Positions 24,000-32,992 of a stretch of DNA of 64,000 nucleotides are shown here, one piece after another. Where the stretch lies: assembly GCF_900100275.1 (NCBI RefSeq), contig NZ_FNET01000012.1, positions 124,001 through 188,000 of the forward strand, written 5' to 3'. Source of the DNA: Lentzea albidocapillata subsp. violacea. Lineage in GTDB: Bacteria; Actinomycetota; Actinomycetes; Mycobacteriales; Pseudonocardiaceae. Numbering within the stretch: the stretch's first letter is position 1; each line of letters begins with the position of its first letter. The position numbers and the translations under genes were made by a program. Below the pieces are notes generated by a model. The model made no database searches. It was not told where the DNA came from and was given only the letters and a program-made list of their open reading frames with translations.

Positions 24000-25538
24000 T
24001 CAACGGCACAACACGGTGTCGAGCACCGAGGTGAGCACGGCGGGTGTGTCGGCCGGCCCGCTGCGCCACGCCACGACACCGTCCGGGCGCACCAGCACGG
24101 CGCCTCCCGCGGCCACACCGAACGCCTCTGCCCAGGTCCCGGCGGAGCCCAGTACATGGGTGGTCACCGGCACGTCCAGCCAGTTCGCGACGTCTGTCCA
24201 CTCAGGACATTCAGCCAGCAGCACGAAGCCGGCGCCGAAAAGGTCCAGTGACGACAGCGCTTTTCCGCCAAGCACCAACGGCACGTGCGGCGCGCGGGTA
24301 CCGGGATCGCCTCGCCAGTCAGCCGTAGGGGCGGGCTCGGCCGGGTTCACGACGGCACCGGAGCGGTAACGGTATCCCGCCGTCACGGCCATCGGGTCCA
24401 GCACCGCAGCCTGTTCCGCCTCGGTGGCGCGGTTCGACCGGACGGCGAGCTGCAGCGCGCCCTGTTCAGCGGCCGTGAGCGCCACCGGGCGACGTTCCGC
24501 CTCATAGGTGGCCAGCAACGACGGCCCCGTGTGCCCCTCGATCACCGCCGCCAGCTTCCAGGCGAGGTTGTGGGCGTCCGCGATGCCGGTGTTCGCGCCG
24601 TACCCACCGGTCGGCGGGATCACGTGCGCAGCGTCACCGGCGAGGAGCACGCGGCCGGCGGCGAACCGCCGGGCAACCAGCTGCGCCATGTCCCACGGGA
24701 ACAACGACCGGATCTCGACGGCGACCGAGTCGTCGCCGATGGCCGCGGAGACCAACTCCCTGCAACGTTCGTCGGTGAAGTCCTCCAGCCGCTGCCCCTC
24801 CTCCGGCCGGTAGCCGACGATCAGGGTGCCCGCGCGCAGCGTGTCGTCGTGCATCATGATCCCGCTCACGATGTCGTTCTGCACGTGGATGACGCTGAAC
24901 CTGCGGCCGCGCAACACTTCCGTCAGGTCGGCCGTGAACGCGATGCTCACGTGCTGCGACAGAACGCCCTGGCCGTCACGTTCCAGCCCGAGTACGGTGC
25001 GGACCGCGCTGCGCGAGCCGTCGGCCCCGACCAGGTACCCGGCACGCACCTGGGACAGGGCACCGGTGGCACCATCTCGCAGTTCGGCGGTGACACCGCT
25101 CTCGTCCTGGGTGAACGAGACGAGCTCGGTGCCGAACCTGAGATCCGCTCCGAGCTCCTCGGCCCTGTGCCTGAGGTGGGGCTCCAGCCTGTCCTGCGGC
25201 AGCAGGAGCATCCGGCACGGGGTCACCGCGGCGAGGTCGTCCTCGCCCTCCAGTTCCTCCCGGCTGAAGAGCTCCGCTCCGGCCAGGGACTCGACTCCCG
25301 CACGTGTCCGGTGCGTGGCGAAACCCTCGGCCTCCTTCAGCAGTTGCTCCTCCAGCCCCGCCGAGCGGAACAGCTCCACCGTGCGCGGGTAGTACCCGAC
25401 GGCGCGCGGATGCACCGACGTGCCGGGGTGGCGTTCGACGAGCACGCAGTCGACGCCCTGCTGGGCGAGGAAGAGCGCGGCCGACAGACCGACCACGCTG
25501 CCGCCCACGATGAGGACCGGTGTCTCCTCGGTACTCAT
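24000..25538 (-). CDS. FAD-dependent aromatic polyketide hydroxylase 2
   Basis: This 512-residue paralogue of hydroxylase 1 has GGSVVGLSAALFLAQQG as its first FAD motif, GADGSRSAVRT as DG motif and GDAAHVIPPTGGYGANTG as GD motif. The C-terminal LVRPDGVVAWRSG closes a full-length polyketide hydroxylase. It resembles aklavinone-11-hydroxylase-type enzymes more than hydroxylase 1 does. The 40-bp gap to hydroxylase 1 carries that gene's ribosome site. Confidence 0.9.
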   Translation of the reverse strand: MSTEETPVLIVGGSVVGLSAALFLAQQGVDCVLVERHPGTSVHPRAVGYYPRTVELFRSAGLEEQLLKEAEGFATHRTRAGVESLAGAELFSREELEGEDDLAAVTPCRMLLLPQDRLEPHLRHRAEELGADLRFGTELVSFTQDESGVTAELRDGATGALSQVRAGYLVGADGSRSAVRTVLGLERDGQGVLSQHVSIAFTADLTEVLRGRRFSVIHVQNDIVSGIMMHDDTLRAGTLIVGYRPEEGQRLEDFTDERCRELVSAAIGDDSVAVEIRSLFPWDMAQLVARRFAAGRVLLAGDAAHVIPPTGGYGANTGIADAHNLAWKLAAVIEGHTGPSLLATYEAERRPVALTAAEQGALQLAVRSNRATEAEQAAVLDPMAVTAGYRYRSGAVVNPAEPAPTADWRGDPGTRAPHVPLVLGGKALSSLDLFGAGFVLLAECPEWTDVANWLDVPVTTHVLGSAGTWAEAFGVAAGGAVLVRPDGVVAWRSGPADTPAVLTSVLDTVLCR

Positions 25539-25571
25539 CGGACCACCTCTTTCCGTTGACAGAAAAGGAAA

Positions 25572-26345
25572 TCAGGAGCCACCGGTGACCCGCAGGGTCT
25601 GGCCGGTGATGTTGCCGTTCGCGGCGGACCCGAGGAACACGATCGCGTTGGCGACGTCCTCCGGCACCGACAACCTCCCCGACGGCAAGGTCTTCGCCTT
25701 GGCCTCCAAGGCTTTCGCCGGCGCGATCCGGCGGACGTTCTCGGTCATCGTCTGCCCCGGCGTGACCACGTTGACGAGAACGTCGTCTGCACCGACCTCC
25801 CACGCGAGGCTGCGCGCGATGCCGAGCAGGCCTGCCTTGGCCGCGCCGTACGCGGCGCCGCCACGCATGCCGTAGTCCGCCAGTCCCGACGACACCATGA
25901 CGATCCGGCCCCACGGGCGGTCGCGCATCGCGGGCAGCGCGGCCTGGATCGTGTGGAACGTGGCGTCGACGGTGGTGCGTAGGACCTCCTGCCACAGCCG
26001 CGGATCGGTGTCCTCGAAGTCGGGCACCTCCCTGCCGGGCCGGGGAATGCCCTCCGACCACACCACGGCGTTCGTCACGAGGACGTCGATGCCGCCCCAC
26101 GCGCCGGTGACGGCGGTGATCGCCTCGCGGATGCTCACCTCGTCGTTCAGGTCGTACCGGACGACGAGCGGGGTTCCACCCGCTTCGCGCACGAGCCGCG
26201 CCGTCTCCTCAGCGCCGTCCTTGTTCTCGTGATAGGTGATCGCCACTCGGGCGCCGTCAGCCGCGTAGGCCTGGGCGGTCGCCCTGCCGATGCCGGACGA
26301 GGAACCGGTGACCAGCACCACCTTGCCGGCAAGATCAGTCCACAT
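25572..26345 (-). CDS. classical SDR oxidoreductase
   Basis: This 257-residue short-chain dehydrogenase has the TGSSSGIGRA cofactor motif at residues 14-23, an NA-V-W variant of the NNAG motif (LVTNAVVW), a catalytic Ser in MVSSG and YGAAK. The C-terminal ITGQTLRVTGGS is typical. It probably acts as a ketoreductase on the polyketide. It lies just downstream of a strong hairpin that separates it from the methyltransferase gene. Confidence 0.85.
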   Translation of the reverse strand: MWTDLAGKVVLVTGSSSGIGRATAQAYAADGARVAITYHENKDGAEETARLVREAGGTPLVVRYDLNDEVSIREAITAVTGAWGGIDVLVTNAVVWSEGIPRPGREVPDFEDTDPRLWQEVLRTTVDATFHTIQAALPAMRDRPWGRIVMVSSGLADYGMRGGAAYGAAKAGLLGIARSLAWEVGADDVLVNVVTPGQTMTENVRRIAPAKALEAKAKTLPSGRLSVPEDVANAIVFLGSAANGNITGQTLRVTGGS

Positions 26346-26366
26346 GAGTCACTCCAGCCTGGTAGG

Positions 26367-26409
26367 GGCCTGTATCGAAGTCTCGTTCGATGAGACTTCG
26401 ATGCAGGCC
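26367..26409 (-). terminator. strong hairpin inside the tailoring operon
   Basis: GGCCTGTATCGAAGTCTC (26367-26384) pairs with GAGACTTCGATGCAGGCC (26392-26409); 17 of 18 pairs are Watson-Crick with one G-T. Only 21 bp remain before the SDR start, leaving no room for a new promoter, so it may be an attenuator or mRNA-stability element, not a full stop. Confidence 0.65.
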
Positions 26410-26419
26410 TTGGTCGGGT

Positions 26420-27232
26420 TCAGTTCTTCCTGGCCACGCAGGCGAGCGCGTGCGCCTGCGCGCCGAAGCCGTCCGGATCACCGTCGGGACCGCAGCGCCA
26501 GAGCGGCACCGGCACCACCCCCGGTTCGAGCAGGTCGAGGCCGTCGACCAGCGCAGTCACCTCGGCGGTGTCACGCCAGTACACCTCGCTGACGTTGCGC
26601 AGGTAGGTCTGCGAGGAGGCCGGGACGTCCTCAGGTTTCGGCTTGTTCTCCATGCCGGCGTGGGAGATCACGACGTAGCTGCCGGGCGCCAGGCGGTCGG
26701 CGAACGCCCTGAGCAGGCCGGCGGGGTCGTCGGAGTCCGGCACGAAGTGCAGCACCGCGGCCATGATCAGCCCGACGGGTCGCGAGAAGTCCAGCAGTGC
26801 GGTGGTTTCGGGGGCGGCCAGCACGTCGTGCGGCTTGCGCAGGTCGCCCAGGATAGCCGCGCTGCGGGGGTCCCCTGCGAGGATGGCCCTGCCGTGCGCG
26901 GCCGCGACCGGGTCGATGTCGACGTAGACGACGCGGCTGTCCGGGTTGCCCTCCTGCGCGATCTCGTGCACGTTGCCGCGGGTGGGGATGCCCGATCCGA
27001 TGTCGAGGAACTGGTCCACCCCGAGCGCGGTCAGCTCGCGGACGGCGCGCCGCAGGAACGCCCTGTTGGACCGCAACGTCCTGGGCAGCAAGGGGTTCTT
27101 GTCCGCGATGGCCTTCGCGACCTCGCGGTCGGCCGCGAAGTTGTGCGTGCCGCCGACCCAGTAGTCGTAGACCCTGGCGATGCTCGGCTTCTCGATGTCG
27201 ACCTCGGGCGGTGCCCAGTCCGGACGTTCCAC
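26420..27232 (-). CDS. PF04672-type SAM-dependent methyltransferase
   Basis: This 270-residue protein matches the actinobacterial Methyltransf_19 (DUF574) family. It has the N-terminal PSIARVYDYWVGGTHNFAADRE, the SAM motif FLDIGSGIPTRGNVHEIA, and VVYVDIDPVAAAHG. Members occur in many antibiotic clusters; few have known substrates. It lies between P450 2 and the hairpin. An aglycone O- or C-methylation role is inferred from position only. Confidence 0.85.
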   Translation of the reverse strand: MERPDWAPPEVDIEKPSIARVYDYWVGGTHNFAADREVAKAIADKNPLLPRTLRSNRAFLRRAVRELTALGVDQFLDIGSGIPTRGNVHEIAQEGNPDSRVVYVDIDPVAAAHGRAILAGDPRSAAILGDLRKPHDVLAAPETTALLDFSRPVGLIMAAVLHFVPDSDDPAGLLRAFADRLAPGSYVVISHAGMENKPKPEDVPASSQTYLRNVSEVYWRDTAEVTALVDGLDLLEPGVVPVPLWRCGPDGDPDGFGAQAHALACVARKN

Positions 27233-27255
27233 GGGATGTCCCTTTCAGGAGTTGG

Positions 27256-28509
27256 TCAGCTCAGTGCGACGGGCAGTGCGGCCAGGCCGCGCAGGTTGAA
27301 GCTCTGACGCCAGGTGAGGTCGCGGAACTCGGTCGCGAGCCGCAGCCGGGGGAACCTGCGGAACAGCTCGCCGAGCACGATCCGGCCCTCGAGCCGCGCC
27401 AGCGGTGCGCCGAGGCAGTGGTGCACCCCGTGCCCGAACGCGAGGTGCGCCGAGGTCCGCCTGGTGATGTCGACGCGGTCCGGGTCCGGATACCGCTCGG
27501 GGTCACGGCCCGCCGCGCTCAGCGAGATCGTCACGAACTCGCCCTCGGGGATCAGCACGTCGCCGAGCCGGATCGGTTCCAGGGTGAACCGCCAGGTGGC
27601 GTTCGCGAGCGGCGCGTCGATCCGCAGGAACTCGTCGATCGCCTGGTCCCACAGGCCGTCGTCGGCGAGCAACCGGGCGCGCTGGTCCGGGTTGGTCAGC
27701 AACGCCAGGGTGCCCGTGTTGAGCATGTTGACCGTGGTCTCGTGCCCGGCGACGAGCAGCAGGAACGCCATCGACATGAGCTCGGTCTCGTCGAGCTTGT
27801 CGCCGCCGTCGCGCACCTGGATCAACGCGGTCAGCAGGTCGTCGGCGGGCGACCGCCGCTTGCTCGCGATGAGCGTGCGCAGGTACTCGACCATCTCCTG
27901 GCTCGCGTCGAGCACCTCGTCGGTGCCGGAGCCGGACGTGAGCAGGTTGGACCAGCGGCGGAACGCGGTGCGGTCCTCCGGTGGCACACCGAGCATCCAG
28001 CAGATCACGGTGAACGGCACCGGGAACGTCAGCGCGTCCATGAGGTCCGCCTCGTCGCGGCCCTCCAGCGCGTCGAGCAGCTCGCCGGTCAGCTCGGCGA
28101 TGCGTGGGCGCAGCAGCTCGACCTGCCGCACGGTGAACGCCTTGCCCACCAGCCTGCGCAACCGGGTGTGGTCCGGCGGGTCGCTGTCCAGCATCGTCGT
28201 ACTCAGCTCACGGGCGAACTGCTTGCGTGTTCCCCGTTCCTTCCCGAACGCGGCCTGCTTGGCGGGGTCCGCGAAGTTGTGCGGGATCAGGCCGTAGCCG
28301 ACGCGCATGTCCTTGCTCAGCCGGGGATCGGTGAGCAGCGCGCGGGCGTCGTCGTAGCGCGTCACCAACCAGGTCTTGAGACCGTTGGGGGTCGCGACGA
28401 GACGGACCGGTGCCTCGGCGCGCAGCCGGGCGAGTACGGGGTGCGGGTCGCGGACGAAGTCGGCGCCGAAGAGTTCGAGGACCTCTTCCGCGGTCTCTGC
28501 ACTGGCCAC
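27256..28509 (-). CDS. cytochrome P450 monooxygenase 2
   Basis: This 417-residue P450 has AGHETT, ExxR in DEFLR, and the heme loop FGHGVHHCLGAPL with cysteine. The GTG at 28509 is preceded at proper distance by AAGGAG, which itself lies inside a spurious five-codon extension from a GTG at 28524, so 28509 is preferred. It is about a third identical by eye to P450 1 in the conserved blocks and is therefore not a recent duplicate. Probable oxidative tailoring of the aglycone. Confidence 0.92.
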   Translation of the reverse strand: MASAETAEEVLELFGADFVRDPHPVLARLRAEAPVRLVATPNGLKTWLVTRYDDARALLTDPRLSKDMRVGYGLIPHNFADPAKQAAFGKERGTRKQFARELSTTMLDSDPPDHTRLRRLVGKAFTVRQVELLRPRIAELTGELLDALEGRDEADLMDALTFPVPFTVICWMLGVPPEDRTAFRRWSNLLTSGSGTDEVLDASQEMVEYLRTLIASKRRSPADDLLTALIQVRDGGDKLDETELMSMAFLLLVAGHETTVNMLNTGTLALLTNPDQRARLLADDGLWDQAIDEFLRIDAPLANATWRFTLEPIRLGDVLIPEGEFVTISLSAAGRDPERYPDPDRVDITRRTSAHLAFGHGVHHCLGAPLARLEGRIVLGELFRRFPRLRLATEFRDLTWRQSFNLRGLAALPVALS

Positions 28510-28520
28510 TGTGGACTCCT

Positions 28521-29489
28521 TCACGCGGCGAACTCGTAGGTGGACCAGGAACCTGACGGGACGAAGCCGACGTCCCGGCTCAGGCGGAGGATCGGCTCGC
28601 TCGTCTCGTCGTGCCAGGCCTGCACGAGCCGGACGTGCGGCTGCTCGACCGAGATCCGGTGCAGCAACGAGGCTTTGAGCACCGTGCCGATCCGGCGGCG
28701 GCGATGCGGGGCGAGCACGTGCGTCACACCCGCGTCCGCCATCGGGCTCTCCCGCACGAACACCGTGCTGTAGCCGGCCACCTCGCCGTCGGCCTCCCGC
28801 ACGGCGGCGACGGCATGGACGCGGTGATCCGAGCGCAGGGCCTCCGCCTCGACGGCACGCACGCCGGCCACCGTCATGTCACCGGCGGCGGCCTGTCCGT
28901 TGATCGGCACGTCCAGCAGGCTCCACGCACGGGCGTAGGACTCGGCGAGGTCGTCCGGGCAGTGGTCGTGCCAGTGCACGAGCCGGTAGCCGGGCAGGGT
29001 CTGCCCGGCTAGGCCGGGCAGCCGTTGTCCCGCCGCGGCGAAGACGAACCGGCTGCGGACGTTCGTCCGGATCCTCTTGCCCCGCAACGACTCGGCGAAA
29101 CGGTCGGCGGCCTCGGTGTGCGGCGCGTCGACCAGGAGGACCGCCCTGCCGCGCTCCGCGAGCGCACGCCTGGAGGCCTCGACGAGCAGACCGCCGACTC
29201 CCGCACGCCGGTGTCCCGGGAAGACCCAGAGCGAGCCGTGCCCGGTGTCGAGCGTGGCGCCGAGGTCGAGACCCAGCTTGACGTAACCGGCGGGCACATC
29301 CCCGTCGAACGCGGCGAGCACGACGCGATCGGTGCCCCGGCGCCGCTGCAGCAGCCTGCCGAGCAGCGCGGGCGACACGGGCGGGTCGTCCGGGAGCTCC
29401 ACTCGCATGGTCTCCCGGAAACCCGGCAGGAGGGCGCCGATCGTCCCGGCGTCGTCACCGTCCAGCTCTCGGATTTCCATGTTCGCCAT
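28521..29489 (-). CDS. double-GNAT acetyltransferase
   Basis: The 322-residue protein contains two GCN5-like halves. The first has LWVFPGHRRAGVGGLLVEASRRAL (acetyl-CoA loop RRAGVG, about residues 95-100) and the second has VLAPHRRRRIGTVLKASLLHR (RRRRIG). Such tandem GNATs occur in actinobacteria and some resist or modify antibiotics. It is the first gene of the leftward tailoring operon. Acetylation of the product, of its sugar, or self-protection are all possible; none is shown. Confidence 0.8.
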   Translation of the reverse strand: MANMEIRELDGDDAGTIGALLPGFRETMRVELPDDPPVSPALLGRLLQRRRGTDRVVLAAFDGDVPAGYVKLGLDLGATLDTGHGSLWVFPGHRRAGVGGLLVEASRRALAERGRAVLLVDAPHTEAADRFAESLRGKRIRTNVRSRFVFAAAGQRLPGLAGQTLPGYRLVHWHDHCPDDLAESYARAWSLLDVPINGQAAAGDMTVAGVRAVEAEALRSDHRVHAVAAVREADGEVAGYSTVFVRESPMADAGVTHVLAPHRRRRIGTVLKASLLHRISVEQPHVRLVQAWHDETSEPILRLSRDVGFVPSGSWSTYEFAA

Positions 29490-29571
29490 TCAGCCAGAAA
29501 ATTCACGGGTTGCCCACCGGACAAATTACGACTTCACCGATATTTCAGCGCATTTCCAGCGAGCTCGATTC

Positions 29572-29599
29572 TTCAGAACAATTCGAGGTCTTGTCGAGA
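29572..29599 (+). promoter_or_regulatory. SARP-box-like triple repeat, rightward promoter
   Basis: TTCAGAA (29572-29578), TTCGAGG (29582-29588) and GTCGAGA (29593-29599) are direct repeats at 10- and 11-bp steps, the layout bound by SARP regulators of the ActII-ORF4/DnrI family. It lies in the 176-bp divergent region about 70 bp before the start of the gene at 29666. Confidence 0.6.
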
Positions 29600-29665
29600 C
29601 CGCACTGCGAGCCTCGCAGGCATCTGCGGGGACCTTGCTCCGCACCGTTTCACGAGGGAGAACCC

Positions 29666-30043
29666 ATGTCCGAGGCACGTGACGGCAGGCTGGTCGGCAG
29701 TTGGAAGACCGATCTCGAAGACGACGGCCGATCCGTTTTCGGACTGGCCTCCTTCAGTTCCGACGGCGGCGTTGTCTCCACTCAGCTGAACACCAGGAAC
29801 ATCGGTTTGGGAAACTGGCGCAGCACGGGCGCCGACACGTTCGAATACTCATTCCACATCCTCGCGGCGAACCCCGAGGGTGAGCACGTCGGCGAGGCGC
29901 ACGTGAAGGTCGAGGGGCGGTTCGTGTCCGACTCCGAGTGGCAGGGGCTCGGCGGGGCGACCTTCTACAGCCCCGAGGGCAAGGCACTGCGCTCGCACGG
30001 CGGTTCCAAGGTCAAGGCCACGAAGTTCGGCATCGACGACTAG
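29666..30043 (+). CDS. small lipocalin-like cluster protein, function unknown
   Basis: This 125-residue soluble protein has a GSW motif near the N-terminus (LVGSWKTD) and alternating beta-strand pattern through GLASFSSDGGVVST, LGNWRSTGADTFEYSF and EAHVKVEGRFVS. That layout suggests a small beta-barrel of lipocalin or SnoaL-like size. No catalytic motif is recognised. ATG 29666 follows CGAGGGAG. It is transcribed with the BBE-type oxidase, 13 bp apart, and may bind or cyclise the polyketide, but this is a guess from size and position. Confidence 0.7.
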   Translation: MSEARDGRLVGSWKTDLEDDGRSVFGLASFSSDGGVVSTQLNTRNIGLGNWRSTGADTFEYSFHILAANPEGEHVGEAHVKVEGRFVSDSEWQGLGGATFYSPEGKALRSHGGSKVKATKFGIDD

Positions 30044-30056
30044 GCGGGTGGGCACC

Positions 30057-31463
30057 ATGCCGGTTCAGTGGAACGCGCTGGCGCGACGCCTGCGCGGCGA
30101 GATCGTGCGGCCGGGCGACGAGCGTTACGAGTTCGCCCGCAGGCTGCAGAACCTCGAGTACGACGCGATCAACCCGGCTGCGGTCGTGTACTGCGAGACG
30201 GCGCAGGACGTCGGCGCGAGCATCGAGTTCGCGCGGTCCGGTGGGATCGACGTCCATGTGCGAAGCGGAGGACACAGTCTCAACGGCCTGTCGACAGGCG
30301 CCGGCATGGTGCTCGACGTGTCCCGGATCAACGGCGTGGCGGTGCGGGAAGGCACCGTCGCACTGGGCGCGGGCACCCAGTCGCTGGACGCGCTCGACGT
30401 GCTGGCGGGAACCGGGAAGCAGATCATCACCGGCACGTTCCCGACCGTGGCCGCGGGCGGATTCCTCTCCGGTGGCGGAATCGGCTGGCAGACCAGGGGG
30501 TTCGGGATCGGCAGCGACCGCGTGCGGTCCGCGACGGTCGTGCTGGCCGACGGCCGGATCGCGACGTGCTCCGCCGAGTCCGAGCCGGACCTGCTCTGGG
30601 CGTTGCGCGGTGGCGGCGGAGGGAACTTCGGCGTGGTAACCGAGTTCGAGGTCGCTCCGATCGACGCACCGCTGCTCGTCGGGTACGAGATCACGTGGGA
30701 CGTGGACGTCGCCGCCGACGTGCTCACCTCGTGGCAGACGTGGTGCACGGCCGGTGGCGACTTCGGCTCGTCACTGGTGGTGCTGCCGCGGTTCGGTCCG
30801 GACGCACCACCCGCGGTGAAGGTATGGGGCGTGCACTACGGCGCTCCGCACGGGATCGAGCGGGCGCTCGACGACCTCGTCGAACTGGCCGGCACCCGGC
30901 CGCTGCGGCGCTGGGTCGGCGACCAACTGCCCTACAGCACCGTCATGCACGAACGGCTGTGCGGCGAGGCGACCGTGGCGCAGTGCCACAGGACCGGCAG
31001 CGGTCCGGAGGCGAAAGGCCACCGCCACCCGCACACGCGGCAGGCATACAGGTTGCTCGCCGACCCGGTCACGCCCGAGCAGGCGGGCCGTTCGCTCGCG
31101 ATGTGGGAGACCTCGCCGAGCTGGGAGCGTTACCTGCTCTGCATCGCGGTGGGAGGCCCGACCGGCGGGCCGGAGTCCGCCTATCCCCACCGCGACGCCC
31201 GGTTCCTGATGGGCTACCAGATCGCGGTGCGCGACCAGGGGGCGTCCGCGGAGCACTTCGCGGATGTCACGACCTGGGCCGACGGGGCGGACGAGGTGCT
31301 CGATCCGATGGCGTGCGGCTCGTACATCAACTTCCCGAGCTCGCGAATCAGGAAGGGCTGGGCACGGGCGTACCACCGGGACGCCCTGCCGCGGCTGCTG
31401 GAGGTCAAGGCCAAGTACGACCCCGACGACGTGTTCCGGCACGCCCAGAGTCTCCGGCCATGA
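30057..31463 (+). CDS. BBE-type FAD-linked oxidase
   Basis: This 468-residue flavoprotein of the berberine-bridge-enzyme family has the FAD-binding RSGGHSLNGL with His73 for 8-alpha linkage, the SGGGIGWQTR loop, and the C-terminal YDPDDVF motif. Bicovalent members carry a cysteine in a GxCPTVGxGG motif; here the segment reads GTFPTVAAGG with Phe128, so only the histidyl link is expected. In aromatic clusters (AknOx) such enzymes oxidise sugars; others oxidise aglycones. ATG 30057 is preferred over the GTG at 30048. Confidence 0.88.
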   Translation: MPVQWNALARRLRGEIVRPGDERYEFARRLQNLEYDAINPAAVVYCETAQDVGASIEFARSGGIDVHVRSGGHSLNGLSTGAGMVLDVSRINGVAVREGTVALGAGTQSLDALDVLAGTGKQIITGTFPTVAAGGFLSGGGIGWQTRGFGIGSDRVRSATVVLADGRIATCSAESEPDLLWALRGGGGGNFGVVTEFEVAPIDAPLLVGYEITWDVDVAADVLTSWQTWCTAGGDFGSSLVVLPRFGPDAPPAVKVWGVHYGAPHGIERALDDLVELAGTRPLRRWVGDQLPYSTVMHERLCGEATVAQCHRTGSGPEAKGHRHPHTRQAYRLLADPVTPEQAGRSLAMWETSPSWERYLLCIAVGGPTGGPESAYPHRDARFLMGYQIAVRDQGASAEHFADVTTWADGADEVLDPMACGSYINFPSSRIRKGWARAYHRDALPRLLEVKAKYDPDDVFRHAQSLRP

Positions 31464-31466
31464 TCA

Positions 31467-31508
31467 CCGAGGCCCTTCGACGGATTCAGGTCCGTCGAAG
31501 GGCCTCGG
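31467..31508. terminator. bidirectional terminator, 18-bp perfect stem
   Basis: CCGAGGCCCTTCGACGGA (31467-31484) and its exact reverse complement (31491-31508) flank a six-base loop, between the convergent BBE oxidase and POT transporter genes. Confidence 0.88.
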
Positions 31509-31514
31509 TCTCGT

Positions 31515-32939
31515 TCAACGCCCGTTCGTGCCCACCGCCAGCTTGCCCAACGCCGGCAACACAAGGCCGACCACCGCGACGGCACCACCCATCAGTCCGA
31601 AGTAGACGGACAACGGCAACACCGAGGTGAGCCGGTAGAGCTGACCGCCGAGCACGACTCCGGCCGCACCGAACATGCCGCTCAACGCGAGGAACCGGTT
31701 CTCGTACCCGTCCGGCGCCACCGCCGCGGCCAGCGCCAGCCCGATCGGGCCGACGACGATCTCACCGCAGGCGAGGAGCAGATGCACCCCGAGCAACCAC
31801 AGCGGCGAGACCGCACCGGTGTCCGCCGCGACGGCCGCGACCGCCATCAGCACGAAGCTCGCACCACCCAGCAGCAGTGCCCCGCCGAACTTGGCCCGCA
31901 CGGTCAACCTGTCTCCCGCACGCACCCAGAGAACGGCGAAGACGGGAGCGACCAGCAGCACGAAGAGCGGATGCGCCGCCTGGAACCAGCTCGCCGGCAC
32001 CTCGAACCCCGCGACCACGCGGTTCGTGTGCTGTTGTGCGAACAACCCCAGCGCCGACCCGCTCTGCGCGAACAACATCCAGAACAACGACGTCGCACTC
32101 ATGAGCGCCGTAAACGCCCCGAGCCTCGGCCCGTTTGCGAAGAGACCCTTCCGCTGCAACGTCAACAGGTAACCCAGCGGCAGCAGTACCGCCGTGATGC
32201 CGAGCAGGCCCAGTACGGCCTGCGGGTTGCCGATCACGACCAGGACCGTGACCACCACGGCAAGAGAGATCACCGTCGTGCGCAGCACTTTCCGCGCCAC
32301 GGCGGGCTCCACCGGGTGGACGGGCGTACGCCCCAGATCGCCGAAACGGCGCAACCCCACCAGGAACTGCACGAGTCCGCATGCCATTCCGACGGCGGCC
32401 GCGGCGAACCCCAGGTGCCACGCCACCTTCTCGGCGAGCGCGCCGACCACCAGCGGTGCGACCAGCGCGCTGGCCTGAATGCTCATGTAGAACAACGAGA
32501 ACGTCGCCTCGCGGTCGTGCGCGCCGCCGCCGCTGATCGCCGCGACCATGCCCGCCATCGCAGGTTTGATCATGCCGGTGCCCAGCGCGACGAACACCAG
32601 TCCGACATAGAACGGAACAGGTGCGGCGAGCACCACGTGCCCCGCGATGACCAGGCAGGCACCCGTCACCACCGCCCGGCGCGCCCCGAGCACGCGGTCC
32701 GCGAGCCACCCGCCGGGCAGCCCCGCGACGAAGCTCAGTGCCAGGTAGGAGGCGAACACCGCGGTGGCCGTCGGCCCGTCGAGCGCCTGGCCGCCCCGGT
32801 CCGCCGAAGTCGTCAGGTAGAGCACCAGGATCGCGGCCAGGCCGTAGAAGCTGAACCGCTCCCACAGGTCCACCACGAACAGGCTGCCGAACCCCCTGCG
32901 CCCGTTCGTTCGCGTGCTCACCGCGGTATCGGAACTCAT
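31515..32939 (-). CDS. POT/PTR2-family proton-coupled transporter
   Basis: This integral membrane protein of about 474 residues has the POT signature WERFSFYGLAAILVLYLT in TM1, GGWLADRVLG in loop 2 and the FSLFYMSIQASALVAPL stretch in TM5. POT carriers normally import di- and tripeptides with protons. In this cluster, as last gene of the minimal-PKS operon, it may instead export the product or an intermediate (inference). ATG 32939 is chosen because the preceding frame is a glycine-rich, non-conserved extension from an ATG at 32996 that touches its own GGAGGA. Confidence 0.82.
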   Translation of the reverse strand: MSSDTAVSTRTNGRRGFGSLFVVDLWERFSFYGLAAILVLYLTTSADRGGQALDGPTATAVFASYLALSFVAGLPGGWLADRVLGARRAVVTGACLVIAGHVVLAAPVPFYVGLVFVALGTGMIKPAMAGMVAAISGGGAHDREATFSLFYMSIQASALVAPLVVGALAEKVAWHLGFAAAAVGMACGLVQFLVGLRRFGDLGRTPVHPVEPAVARKVLRTTVISLAVVVTVLVVIGNPQAVLGLLGITAVLLPLGYLLTLQRKGLFANGPRLGAFTALMSATSLFWMLFAQSGSALGLFAQQHTNRVVAGFEVPASWFQAAHPLFVLLVAPVFAVLWVRAGDRLTVRAKFGGALLLGGASFVLMAVAAVAADTGAVSPLWLLGVHLLLACGEIVVGPIGLALAAAVAPDGYENRFLALSGMFGAAGVVLGGQLYRLTSVLPLSVYFGLMGGAVAVVGLVLPALGKLAVGTNGR

Positions 32940-32992
32940 GCCACCCCCGCCTTCCGCCGCGGTTCGGGGCCCGGACGGGCCCCGAACCGCCG

